In this document: piece by piece, positions 32,124 to 42,400 of the stretch
How the letters are laid out: every line of letters starts with the position of its first letter
How positions within the stretch are numbered: position 1 is the first letter of the stretch
From: Aricia agestis
Taxonomy: Eukaryota > Arthropoda > Insecta > Lepidoptera > Lycaenidae
Direction: 5' to 3'
NCBI RefSeq assembly: GCF_905147365.1
Contig: NC_056412.1
Span: 9,602,001-9,666,000, forward strand
Length of the DNA stretch: 64,000 bases
Program-made: the position numbers and the translations under genes
Notes under the pieces: generated by a model
What the model was told of the DNA's origin: nothing
What the model saw: the letters and a program-made list of their open reading frames with translations, nothing else
Databases searched by the model: none

Positions 32124-33924
32124 TCCTGGCTAGCGTCAACATTTTCTGTCTGCAGACCTTTGATTGAGGCAACTGGCACGTATGTCACCAATGTGAACAG
32201 TTTGTGTGCTGAGTCTTCATCATCATTTCGTCTGCGTGATAGCCTTACGCGGACCCTGAAGGGAACATTTCTGAAAAAAAAACTTGACATTAGATATAAC
32301 AGGTTTTGGTACATATTATATTGTGTATAGCACATTTTTGAAAAGGTTTTCAAATCTAAATAACCTGTATCTATCCTTCAATGAACTAAAATACATCCAC
32401 ATAATATTACTACTTGAACTTAGTTAATTAGAATCTATAGTGAGTGTCACATACACTACAGTTTGACCACACAAACTGTTTCTGAAAACTTCAATGTAAT
32501 TTAAGTATCCCATGCTATTCTATCTATGATAAGTTGGTTCTCTGCATTACATTGTTATAATATAACATATTGTTACTACATTCTAACTTTGGGTTATAGT
32601 TTCTGTTAAAGGGTGTCACAGACAGAGCAGGTAATGTATATTAATGTACATTACATCTAGGGTTGCCAGATGTCCGGTATTTTAGCGTACAGTCTGGTAT
32701 TTTCAAGGCCAATCCCGTAAAAAATAAAAGGTGATACCGGACAGAACAATGTCCGGTATTTTGAGAAAAGTCGGTACTGTATTAGTACTGATACCTAGTT
32801 GTAGGTAATTTTAAGTTTTAGAAGATGCTACCTTTATTTCGTTAATTAAGTTGTAGTAATCAAGTAAAAGGCTTTCTCAAAATTAGCATAGTCTTGGCCG
32901 AAATACCATTCCAAAAACAAAAATGATTTGGATTGTAATTTTGATGCGCGCATTGTTACATATTGTGTCAAAAACAGAATGATGTAGATTCTATATTTGA
33001 TTGAAAATATAGGCTCTGGGGAACAGACTGCCTGCAGTTTCTGCTGTGAAGTGCTGTGCTAAGGTGGCAAGTGGCAACACTGTGTGTATCTGTCTATCAC
33101 ACACATATAATATAATCACAGAAATTTTTGAACATTCTATGAAGAGAAGAGATGTATCGTAATATTCGTAATATACAGAAATATATTCAGATGTATTTAG
33201 ATGTATCAAAATATAAATATATATTTTCATATAGCTCTGTATCTTAAGATACGAAGATGTAAAAATATACATTATAGCTGTTGTGTGTGGTCTCCTAACG
33301 ATTTCTATAGAAAGATGTATCGAGATGTATCATGCTATAATATACATCTTTACAGTACCTGCTCTGTCTGTGACACGCCTAATACCCCGATCGTGGGAAT
33401 CGGCGACACAATAGATTTTCAATTGTTATGCGAACAGCCAGGGTGCCGCTTGGGGATTGATGGTATAAAATAACAAACATCATAGTATCTCCTGTAGATA
33501 TCTCTTTTTAGGGAATTACGTATTTTCCTGGCCAAATTCAAAATCAGTTTGAGTTTAGATAACCTCAAAACGTTGAGATAAACAATACCAAAACATTGAC
33601 ACAAAATAGGTGCGAATCACTAGTGTAGGCCAATATAAAATTAACGCTTTGGTAAACTGCGTTTAGTTGGCAAAGTACCTAAATATTACAGATTTATTAC
33701 CTGACTCCCTTAGACCAAAGGAATTTGTTTAGCCTGGTGTCAACACGAACATCAGGGGTTCCCATTTGACTTTCGGCGAATTTGCGGATCTCCTTGATAG
33801 CGCGAGGTGCGCGTTTCTTGAATCCTACGCCATGAAGGCGTTTGTGTAAATTCACTGTATATTCACGAGTTACAACTTCGTTGATGGCGGACTTGCCTTT
33901 CCTCTCACCTTTGGGCTTCGCCAT
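32120..33924 (-). CDS. RpL31: Ribosomal protein L31 (eL31)
   Basis: A structural protein of the large cytosolic ribosomal subunit, near the peptide exit tunnel. Two coding exons on the minus strand: 33,701-33,924 (ATG at 33,924; MAKPKGERKGKSAINEVVTR) and 32,120-32,270, joined within an arginine codon (GT donor after GGAGTCAG, CAG acceptor). Total 124 residues, the usual insect eL31 length. Visible hallmarks are REYTVNLHKRLHGVGFKK, PRAIKEIRKFAESQMGT, DTRLNKFLWSKGVR, then FRVRVRLSRRRNDDEDSAHK and the acidic-ended tail. The intron (32,271-33,700) contains a TIR element. A 32-nt non-coding first exon precedes a second splice at 33,930/34,063. Transcribed divergently from EXOSC8. Identity is secure. 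Confidence 0.98.
32610..33378. mobile_element. TIR element in the RpL31 intron
   Basis: Terminal repeats of about 25 bp, GTGTCACAGACAGAGCAGGT at 32,614 and its reverse complement ending 33,376, enclose about 770 bp. The flanking TAA on both sides would fit a PIF/Harbinger-type target but the exact tips differ by an indel. The interior includes a GTCCGGTATTTT repeat (32,670-32,770) and many ATGTATC words (33,150-33,350). Confidence 0.8.
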
Positions 33925-34062
33925 TATGGTCTGGAAATCACAAACGGTCAAAATAAATACTCATACAACACGTATACGATCTTATTTGTGATATTTCATA
34001 GAATTTGTTTTTAAATACGGCATAAAAACTTGGATTTATTTAGATAACAGAAACACACACAC

Positions 34063-34094
34063 CTCAGCCTAAAATTGCCAAATTTTAAAAGAGC
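34063..34094 (-). promoter_or_regulatory. RpL31 transcription start with 5'TOP-like motif and first exon
   Basis: The minus strand reads CTCTTTTAAAATTTGGC starting at 34,094, a pyrimidine-rich C-start resembling the terminal oligopyrimidine motif of ribosomal-protein mRNAs, followed 32 nt later by a donor (GCTGAG|GTGTGTG). The matching acceptor is TTTCCAG|ACCATAATGG at 33,930. TOP mRNAs are regulated through TOR signalling in animals; that regulation is inferred. Confidence 0.65.
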
Positions 34095-34663
34095 TGTCAA
34101 ATGTCAAACTCCAAACGCGAAAATGACATTTGACAATTGATAGTATTGTTTTTTTTTGCGTTTATACAGCTAAAGCACTCCATTATACTTGCTGCTGCCT
34201 GCTGCTGATTGCTGATTGAAGCGGTCTATTTGAAGCGGTCAAATAGTTAAAAGGCACAAAAACAGTTGGGTATCGTAAGTCCGGCGTACGTGTGGAGTTC
34301 AGTGAGCTAAAGGCATCGCCTAATAATTTATGCCATTTTATGCTATTCTAGCACCATTGACTTTTATAAGTGGACGCGGCACCGCATGGCAAGACCATTA
34401 GGTCTTCTACCAAATCAAAATACTGTGGCCCTTAGATTATAGGTACATAATCTAAGCTGTGGCCGGTCCGCCATTTTATGTTCCGGTACTCCGAGGTACA
34501 TAAACTATGAAAGTGTTATAGGGATGTCGAAATTGAAAGAAAATATCGATATATTGATACATCGATATTTGAAAAAATATCAATATCGGTCTCGATATAT
34601 GGCGACAAAAATATCGTTATATCGGTCAAACTTTTCGACCAATTTGCTTTTTTTTAATCAATT

Positions 34664-35325
34664 TATAGTCTGTCAAAAAAGTGAAGAAATTTAAAAAAGT
34701 TTGTCCTTGGATCGGTACGTTTATATTTTTACTAAAATTTTTGTTATTTTACCGATTGCTTGACTTCGTATGTGCTAATTTAGTTAATAATTAGACAATA
34801 AATAAGATTTGTGATAGAATAGAATATAACATGGCTTGATTTTCGATATTTAATCAACATAGAAATTAGTAGATTTGACGTTTAGTGATGTACTTTTTTA
34901 TCGAATTTAAAAAATATAAGGTGAAGAATCTGATAATTTATTTAAAAGATTTTAACCTTAATAGCTCACTTATAACATCTTACTTATCGATATCCTCGAC
35001 AAATATCAACCGAGTGTCACATCACTATAGACTGCCATGTTTAGTTCTTGGCAATATGGCGCCGGCCACACTTTTTTGTAGTTATGTCGCTTCCATCTGT
35101 TTCCTTATTCATTGGGTAGCACGGGGCACTGCTGGTAAAGGAGATCTGTCAAAAATGACGTTTTTGTATGATGGCAGCGTTACTAGTTAGTTCCTTTTTT
35201 CGCCACTTTTTGGCCACGTTCATTTAAAAACACTACGCAGGTGCGGCCTGGGCATAAGAAAAAAGGGACATATGACACTACGATGTTGCCACTAGTTAAT
35301 TTCTTCACTTTTTTGACAGACTATA
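34664..35325. mobile_element. TA-flanked TIR element upstream of RpL31 and EXOSC8
   Basis: Ends TATAGTCTGTCAAAAAAGTG (34,664) and the reverse complement at 35,300-35,325 pair over about 28 bp, with TA/TATA flanks as in Tc1/mariner insertions. The interior contains the repeat shared with 19,546. Confidence 0.85.
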
Positions 35326-35362
35326 CATCACTCTTTTCAGTTTTCTTTTAAAATGCTAGTAT

Positions 35363-35670
35363 TATAGTCCGTCAAGAAAGTGAAGAAATTAAAAAGTAGC
35401 AACATCGTGGTGTCATCCCTTTTTTCTTAGATTAGTCGTGTTCGTTTCGTTTTTCAATGTACATTGCGCATGCGCAAAGTTAAAAAATTTGTGTCAGTCA
35501 GTGTGAGTTTCATGTTCTAAAATCTGACAGAAATTGGTAGAACATGACACTCCATTATGAAGTTGACAGTCAGCTGCCAAACTGCGAAAAAATGAAACGA
35601 CGGCTGACGGCTGACGATTTGAAAGGGATGACACTACGATGTTGCCACTTTTTAATATCTTCACTTACTT
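35363..35670. mobile_element. Second copy of the same TIR family, diverged at its right end
   Basis: Left end TATAGTCCGTCAAGAAAGTG with GCAACATCGTGGTGTCATCC; the right part (ATGACACTACGATGTTGCCA...CTTCAC) pairs with it but the terminal bases are changed. It ends about 220 bp before the EXOSC8 start codon. Confidence 0.75.
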
Positions 35671-35890
35671 CATACTTGATTGTTTGCAAGGACTATTGTT
35701 TGATAAAAAAAAAATACAAGTTGTCCTTGTCACTGTCAAATTACCTGCTACTGATTTTATTTGTTTAGCAGTTGTCAATCTCGCTTGTTTTGTTTCAAAA
35801 AATTAAGAAAAAATTGTGATATAAAGCAATAACAACTCTATATTTCATAGTTTTATATTGTATTAAATGATTATTAATGTTGTGTGAACA

Positions 35891-37232
35891 ATGGCTGAGA
35901 TCTACAAGTAATAAAATTATTTTCAAGTTGTAAAGGTTTTATAACCTACACATATGGAATAATATATTTCTCTGAATTTTCTAGATTAATACACCCTGGA
36001 AAATATTTTAATGATTACATATTGAGAAATGCTCGGCCAGACGGCCGAAAATTTGAGGAGCAGCGAAACATTAAACTAAATGTGGGTTCTATAACAGCCG
36101 CAGATGCATCAGCAATCGTAAAATGTGGTAACACCACTGTTGTATGCGGTATAAAACTAGTAAGTTGTTAAAAAACCTCAATCGCTTACAAATATTAAGC
36201 GTTACCGTAATTATTATTGTACTTATATGGGTATTGTTATATTTCAGGAACTAGCTAAGCCAAAAGCTGAAGAACCAGAATTAGGTTATATTGTATCAAA
36301 TGTTGAGCTTATACCACTTTGCTCGTCGAAATTTAGACCAGGCCCACCATCGGATCATGCACAAGTCATTAATAATATAGTATCAGATATTATGGTAAAT
36401 TCTAAATGCATTGACTTGAAAGATCTTTGTATAGTTCCCGATAAGTTGGCATGGGTCTTGTACTGTGACCTAACTTGTCTGGATAATGATGGCAGTGTTG
36501 TAGATGCCTGTATTATGACTATTATGGCTAGCTTAAAAACATGTAAGAGTTTTAAGTTGTTTATTTATTTAATTTTATTTTATAGAAACACAATAGATGT
36601 CTATCTATCATATTTAGACAATCATACATAAATATTAATTTGACATATTGTCTAATATGTCAAATTAATATTTATGTATGATTGTCTAAATGTGATGTTT
36701 ATTAATAAACAATAAACAGATTATTACTAGATACAATTATTTTGGCATAATGAATATATAGCTTGTCCAAATTATGTTTTAGTAACATTGCCAACTGTGA
36801 CATATGATGCAGAAACAGAGGAGATTAAAGTGGACACAAGTTTAAGAAATCCCTTAAATCTTCATGGTCTACCAATAGCTACAAGTTTTGCTATTTTTCA
36901 ACAATCACCAAGGTAAAAAGGCTTTTTTATTTACCTATGCTGTTAATGATAATAAGCTAGAACTTAATAGTAGATTATATTATTTTATTTACAGAAGTAT
37001 TGTCTTAACTGACCCATCTCTATATGAAGAGGAAATGTGTGGAGGAAATGGAGCAAATTTAATTGTTTGTTGGAATAAAGATGTTTTATGTGGTGTTCAA
37101 AAGTATGGAGGCAGTAATTTGTCATCAGAATCTGAAAAGAAAACCTTAAAAACAGCCAAAGAAAGAAGTAAACTTGTGGAATGTGTTATTGAAACCTGTG
37201 TAAAAGATTTTCAAATTAAAAAAGAAAAGTAA
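35891..37232 (+). CDS. EXOSC8: Exosome complex component RRP43 (EXOSC8)
   Basis: A catalytically inert RNase PH-like subunit of the six-membered ring of the RNA exosome, which processes and degrades RNA 3'-5' in nucleus and cytoplasm. Five exons: 35,891-35,907, 35,985-36,159, 36,248-36,542, 36,783-36,912 and 36,995-37,232, all with GT-AG junctions and consistent phase, giving 284 residues (human family member about 276). Key stretches: NARPDGRKFEEQRNIKLNVG, VKCGNTTVVCGIKL (RNase PH N-domain), NVELIPLCSSKFRPGPPSDH, CIVPDKLAWVLYCDLTCLDN with VDACIMTIMASLK, then PIATSFAIF and the glycine-rich C-domain loop KYGGSNLS. Rrp43 is separated from the related Rrp42/Rrp45 by the DGR opening and overall likeness, from memory. 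Divergent from RpL31 across about 1.8 kb filled with two MITEs. Confidence 0.95.
36612..36691. repeat. 37-bp perfect inverted repeat in EXOSC8 intron 3
   Basis: Arms 36,612-36,648 and 36,655-36,691 (ATTTAGACAATCATACATAA...) are exact reverse complements around a 6-bp loop. Sits between exons 3 and 4. Confidence 0.92.
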
Positions 37233-37242
37233 TTTAATATTA

Positions 37243-37248
37243 AATAAA
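37243..37248 (+). terminator. EXOSC8 poly(A) signal
   Basis: AATAAA ten bases after the stop codon, indicating a very short 3' UTR. Confidence 0.7.
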
Positions 37249-37309
37249 GCATTTACAAATAAAATTGAGTTGCTTAACCGATTCAATGCGGCGCACCTTT
37301 TTGAAGACT

Positions 37310-37410
37310 TTCAGTCGTGGCGGCATACAATTTTCCCGTGACACGTGAGCCGTGTCATACGCCATAGAAGTAGATGACACGGCTACCGTGTTTTTACGCT
37401 TGTATTAACT
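37310..37410 (+). repeat. TGACACGGCT repeat fragment
   Basis: GTGACACGTGAGCCGTGTCA and GATGACACGGCTACCGTGT: same palindromic words as 31,980-32,070. Confidence 0.75.
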
Positions 37411-37596
37411 TAATTTATTTAGTTGAGCCCAAACCATTGTTGTTGACAGAGGGCTACGTTGTTTTGAGTTGATTTCAAGAAGTTTTACTAAGTGTAAACT
37501 TGAAAATGGCAGGTAAGCGATTTTTTTATTCAGATGTTGCAAACCTTTTGTAGGTTTCAAAGTTAGAAAAATGTGTACCTACCTATAATATTAAAT

Positions 37597-38190
37597 AGAT
37601 CTGGGTTTCCAAAGTAAATAATACGTTCGTAGATAAATTTAAAGAAAGTTTTTTTAACCGACTTCCAAAAAAGAGGAGGTGTGTTCAACGATTACTCCGC
37701 CGTTTGTGAACCGATTTTCCAAAATTTTCTTTTGTTGTATGGGGTATTTGTTCCAATTGATCCGGTTCCGAGTTGGTACCATGTTCACAAAAGTGGTGAT
37801 CTGATGATGGGAACCATGAGGAATCCAGGGGACTTCTTGAAAATCAAATGAGAACATATGGTTATTTTGGTTTTATGGGATGTGTTTTGATCATATTATG
37901 CTACCAAAAAGAAAAATTTTGCACCATGGTATACCACGGTCCCGAAGGTGCTGAACAGAACTCCTCATTCCTTATAGATACGTGTTTAGGAGTTTCGCTG
38001 TTGTTTAAAATACCAAAATCATAAGCTACTATGCTGATTACATTAATCATCATCATCAACACTACACCATGCATCATCAAATTATGACCCTGTTATTAGT
38101 ACTTTTCATAGTCTTATAGATCGAGACTGATGTTTTAGATCATTATTCTAGTAGTTTGTCTAATGATTTTAATATTATTTTATTATTTTA
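37597..38190 (+). repeat. GACTTCC-family element body
   Basis: Shares GATCTGGGTTTCCAAAGTAA, TTAACCGACTTCCAAAAAAG, CAACGATTACTCCGCCGTTT and CTGATGATGGGAACCATGAG with 31,125-31,400 and, reversed, with 41,236-42,256. No CTAG end seen. Confidence 0.75.
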
Positions 38191-38280
38191 AAGTATAATA
38201 CTATTATCGAATTTGATGTTATGGCTACCAAGTAAAAAACGCCAAAATTGTGTAGAAAACCTTAAGAATAACTAAAAAGA

Positions 38281-38455
38281 GTAAAATTATTATTTTGAAA
38301 CAAAAAAATTAAAACCGACTTCCAAGGTAAAAACAATAGTAATTTTATAAACTGAACTAAAAAGTATTAAATAATACTTATTCTGTACTCAGTATTTCTG
38401 TTCTCAATCTTCATAATTTTGAAGTCAGTACCAGTCCTATAAGTTGCAGTTACAT
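38281..38455 (+). repeat. Single-arm relative of the 164-bp inverted repeat
   Basis: AAAACCGACTTCCAAGGTAA, AAAGTATTAAATAATACTTA and TTTTGAAGTCAGTACCAG follow the order of one arm of 28,359-28,728 with many differences and no opposing arm. Confidence 0.75.
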
Positions 38456-38539
38456 TATTCTGTCATAGACCTGGCGATTAGGTTAGCTGGCGGCTAGTTA
38501 GCTGGCGGGCGTCCAAATTTTTGTGATCAGAATAGTGTA

Positions 38540-39013
38540 CGGTGGGCTAAAAAAGGAGACAGCACCTACTTTTTCAATTCACAGAATATTCAGAGAGGAA
38601 GCTTATAAGCTTGTTTTACGTAGAAAATTTAGACGGTTTTGTTCGGAGTAGAACCTTCTAAAGTGTAATTTGAGGGAGATACAATCGCTTTTTAAATGAC
38701 ACGGTTTACGTGTCATATGCCACACGTTAAAAACCCATAAGGCGTGGCTGCCGTATAATCCGCAATGAATGCACCTTTTAAAAAAGGTTGACGGCCCCTA
38801 CTTTTTTTCAAATCACAGAATATTCAGAGGCGAAGCCTATAGGCTTGTTCTACGTGGAAAATTAAGATGATTTAGTTCAGGGTAGAACCTTCTAAAGTGT
38901 AATTTGAGGGAGATACAATCGTTTTTCAAATGACACAGCTCCCGTGTCATACGCCACACGTTAAAAACGCGTATGACATGGCTCCCGTGTCATCCGCACT
39001 GAATCGGTTAATG
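38540..39013 (+). repeat. Two tandem copies of the TGACACGGCT repeat
   Basis: Two ~235-bp units (anchors TCACAGAATATTCAGAG at about 38,579 and 38,814; GAGGGAGATACAATCG in each), related to 31,830-32,082. Confidence 0.82.
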
Positions 39014-39456
39014 TGTAACTCTTGGACCAAACAATTAATTTCATTTGAATACTATTAAATTATACTCATTATAGAACAAAAGATCATCAATAAAAGGCTC
39101 TGAAGTCTGAGTATTAAAGAATAAAAGGTCCCCTTAACTTCCCACCATCAAACCCACGAAACCTAGGTTTTCTATTTGTTATACATGTCTTTATAGTCTG
39201 TACAGCAATTTTCAATAATATACATTTGAGAAAATAATTATCTCCAATACGGAATAAGGCATCGGTCTCGGCATGTCCAAGGAATAATAATAATAATTTT
39301 AAGCGGTTTTTAAGTTTTAAACGGTCTGTTCAAGTTTAGAGGATTTGAAGTTGAATTAAAAAAAAAACAAATGACACGTAACCTCAAAACCTGCTGTCAA
39401 TGTCATAATCATTTATGTCAAAGCGGTTCAAAATTTCTAACGTCAGTTTTGTAAAA
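39014..39456. other. UFSP2 upstream region
   Basis: AT-rich, contains no recognised TATA box; the region TCAATGTCATAATC to the ATG is presumed to include the promoter and 5' UTR. No ORF. Confidence 0.4.
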
Positions 39457-42400
39457 ATGTCACCACGTCTTAAAATCACGAAAAATGTTATTGAGGTAAA
39501 AATAATGTTAAAAATAGGAAATTGCTCTAAAAGTAATAATAAACTACTTGATTATTAAACAGTAAATGACACGTGAAAATAAAACTATTCGGTTCTGCAC
39601 ACAACACCCTCAACACTGTTCCGGAATGTTCCCACAGGACCAGCATATTTATTTTACTTTCACTTTTTATTTACAGCGCTTATCAAAAATATACACAGAT
39701 GAAGATATAGGATGCCTTTATGGTCTTATGTACGATGGCACACTACTCGTAATAGGATTAAGCTTAGAATATTTTGAAAACGAGAAACAAACTTATAAAC
39801 AGCTTTTACTTAACTTGCCAGCTGAGGTTGAGTTATGCGGTATAATAAAATTCACGGAAGGCCTAAGCTTAGATTCCCGTCCAAAGGAAATTCTTCAGGT
39901 GAGTGCATTTTTCAACGCTGAACTATTCTTGGCATGAGAAAATAAAATATCAAATGCACATAACATGAACTGTTCATATTTTTTTCTGCACTACAGTTAG
40001 CCATTATGTCAAGTTACCTTTTTTTAGGATGTTGATATTACGGATAACCCTCTTGTGGTTACAATAAGCAAAGCCAATAAAATGAAAGCATATTTTCTGG
40101 TTCATGATAAGTTGGAAGAGACATCTTATGAAATTCTTGAGGAAGAAGATTTTTGGAGACAGTTTTTACATTTAAGATTAACAACAGTTTTACCTTTTCA
40201 ATGTGAAGCCACTATTCCTGGAGTAAAAAATGTTTTACAAAGCAAAAGAGTTAAGGTAATTTTTCATGTTTATTGGTTTACTTAGTGTTGAAGTCTTTAT
40301 AGAAATTTGTTTACACTCTCTTCTCAAACTCAAATCTGGGTTTTAGTGTTGTTGTTGTTGTTAAAATACAACAAACAATAAATCAATAAAAAATATAAAA
40401 TTTTGAGACAGTTGCATTAATTCTCGTTTTTATTATATATTATTCTCTTTTTTGAAGAGTGGCCAAATACAGCAGAAGATAAAGATATGCGGAAGGAAAG
40501 AGGGGAGGGCATTACCTAGCGTTGGGACATATTATTACTATTAATAGTATCCATCCAATAAACTACAATCCAGCATTCATTTGTTTGAATTTTTTTTGTG
40601 TAAAAGCATTATTTGAATGCTTTTAAATGTTATTTACAGATAGCGTCAGGACAGGTATCCTTCCACATTAATAACACATCAGTTTATTTATTTGGTGAAG
40701 CATCTGATGTTGGAGTGACAGGCATAAATATGGATACTAACATTGGAGATCTTATGGAATCTTTAAATCCAGAACAGAATTTGAAAAAGAAGAAACATCT
40801 TGTAAACAGGATTGTATGTGCCTTTTGTCATTATCAGGGCCCGGATTTATTTTATGTTAATACATATTTTTAATTTTCTTCTGCCTAGAATGTGTTTTTA
40901 CATGAATTATCATGTTTAGACTGTGAAAAACCAAATTTTATTTTCCATATTTTTCCATATTTTAGAGTTTCACAAAGATAAGTCCATATTTTGAAAGAAA
41001 ATGACGATTGTCATTTCATCCATAATATCACAAAAATACAAAAAAATATATGTTCCCGCCACCATGCAGCTGCGTATTTCGTTCTTCTCGCGTTTTATCG
41101 TCGTATTTTGTTTCCAAAGAAGATTATTATTGAAGAAATAGAAAATAACGTTTCAGATGCTGAAGATCCTGTTGCTGACATGGCTAAACTTTTTTTTCCA
41201 TATTTTCGATATTTTGTCCATATTTTATGGACATACTAGATGTCCCGCGCGGCTTCGCCCGCGTAAATTACGAATTTTACGGAAAGCGTACATTTTCCCA
41301 AAAAAATAGCTTAAGTTACCCCTTCACTTGGTCTACTCTATATCTGTGCCAAATATTGCCATAAAAATTGCTCCAGTTAATAATTTCTAATATTTCCCCC
41401 GTTTTTCCCACATTTTCCTGAGTTTCTTCGGTCGTATTAGTCTTAGCGTAATGATATATAACCTATAGTCTTACTCGATAAATGAGCTATCTAACACTGA
41501 AATAAGTTTTTATATCAGACCTTAGTTATACTCTTCAGGTTTATAGGTAATATTAGGTAGGTATAGATTTTTTTTAATTATCGCTTGACAAATTCGAGAC
41601 TCGATCTAAAAGACTATGAAAAGTACCTATAACCTCTTTATAGGCTCATAAGTCATAACCATCGGACGATGCATGGTATAATATGGTAGTGATGATGATG
41701 ATGAATGTAATTTGCAAAGTAGCATATGCTTTCCGTTATTAAAACAACGCCAAAACTCCCATACTTGTATCTATAAAGAATCAGGAGTTCTCTCAGCACC
41801 TTCCGAACCACGGCATACCAGGTATACCTCGGTGCAAAATATTACTTGTTGGTAGCATATGCTTAGAATACTTCTGACGAAACCGAAGTCACCACATGTT
41901 TCCCTATAAATTTTGAAGAGTTCCCTCGATTAATTATGGATCCTTTATCAGATCACCACTTTTGTGAATATAATACCAAATTGGGATGATACCCTATATA
42001 CCAAAAGAAAATTTTTGAAAATTGGTTAACAAACGGCGGAGTAATCGTTGAACATAAGAAAACGAACATAACACCTCCCCCATTTTGAAAGTCGGTTAAA
42101 ATTGTAGCCTATGTGTTATTCTGATGTATTAGCTATGTTATTGTAAAGTTTCATTGAAATCCGTTCAGTAGTTTTTGCGTGAAAGAGTAACAAACATCCA
42201 TATATCCACACATCCATACATCCAAACAAACTTTCGCCTTTATAATATTAGTAGGATTTTGGATTTTTTATTACATATTCTTCTGGGCCCTAGTCATTAT
42301 AATAACTTAATCATAATAATATGTCATAATATTATGTGAAAAAAAAAATAACACTTTTGTGCTTGCAGGAGATTGTACCTATTAATCTAGTCATGCGAGC

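Noticed and set aside
40802..40813. Earlier UFSP2 exon 4 donor (GTAAAC)
   Set aside because: Frame is kept with either site, but GTATGT at 40,814 is the stronger donor; the earlier site remains a possible variant.
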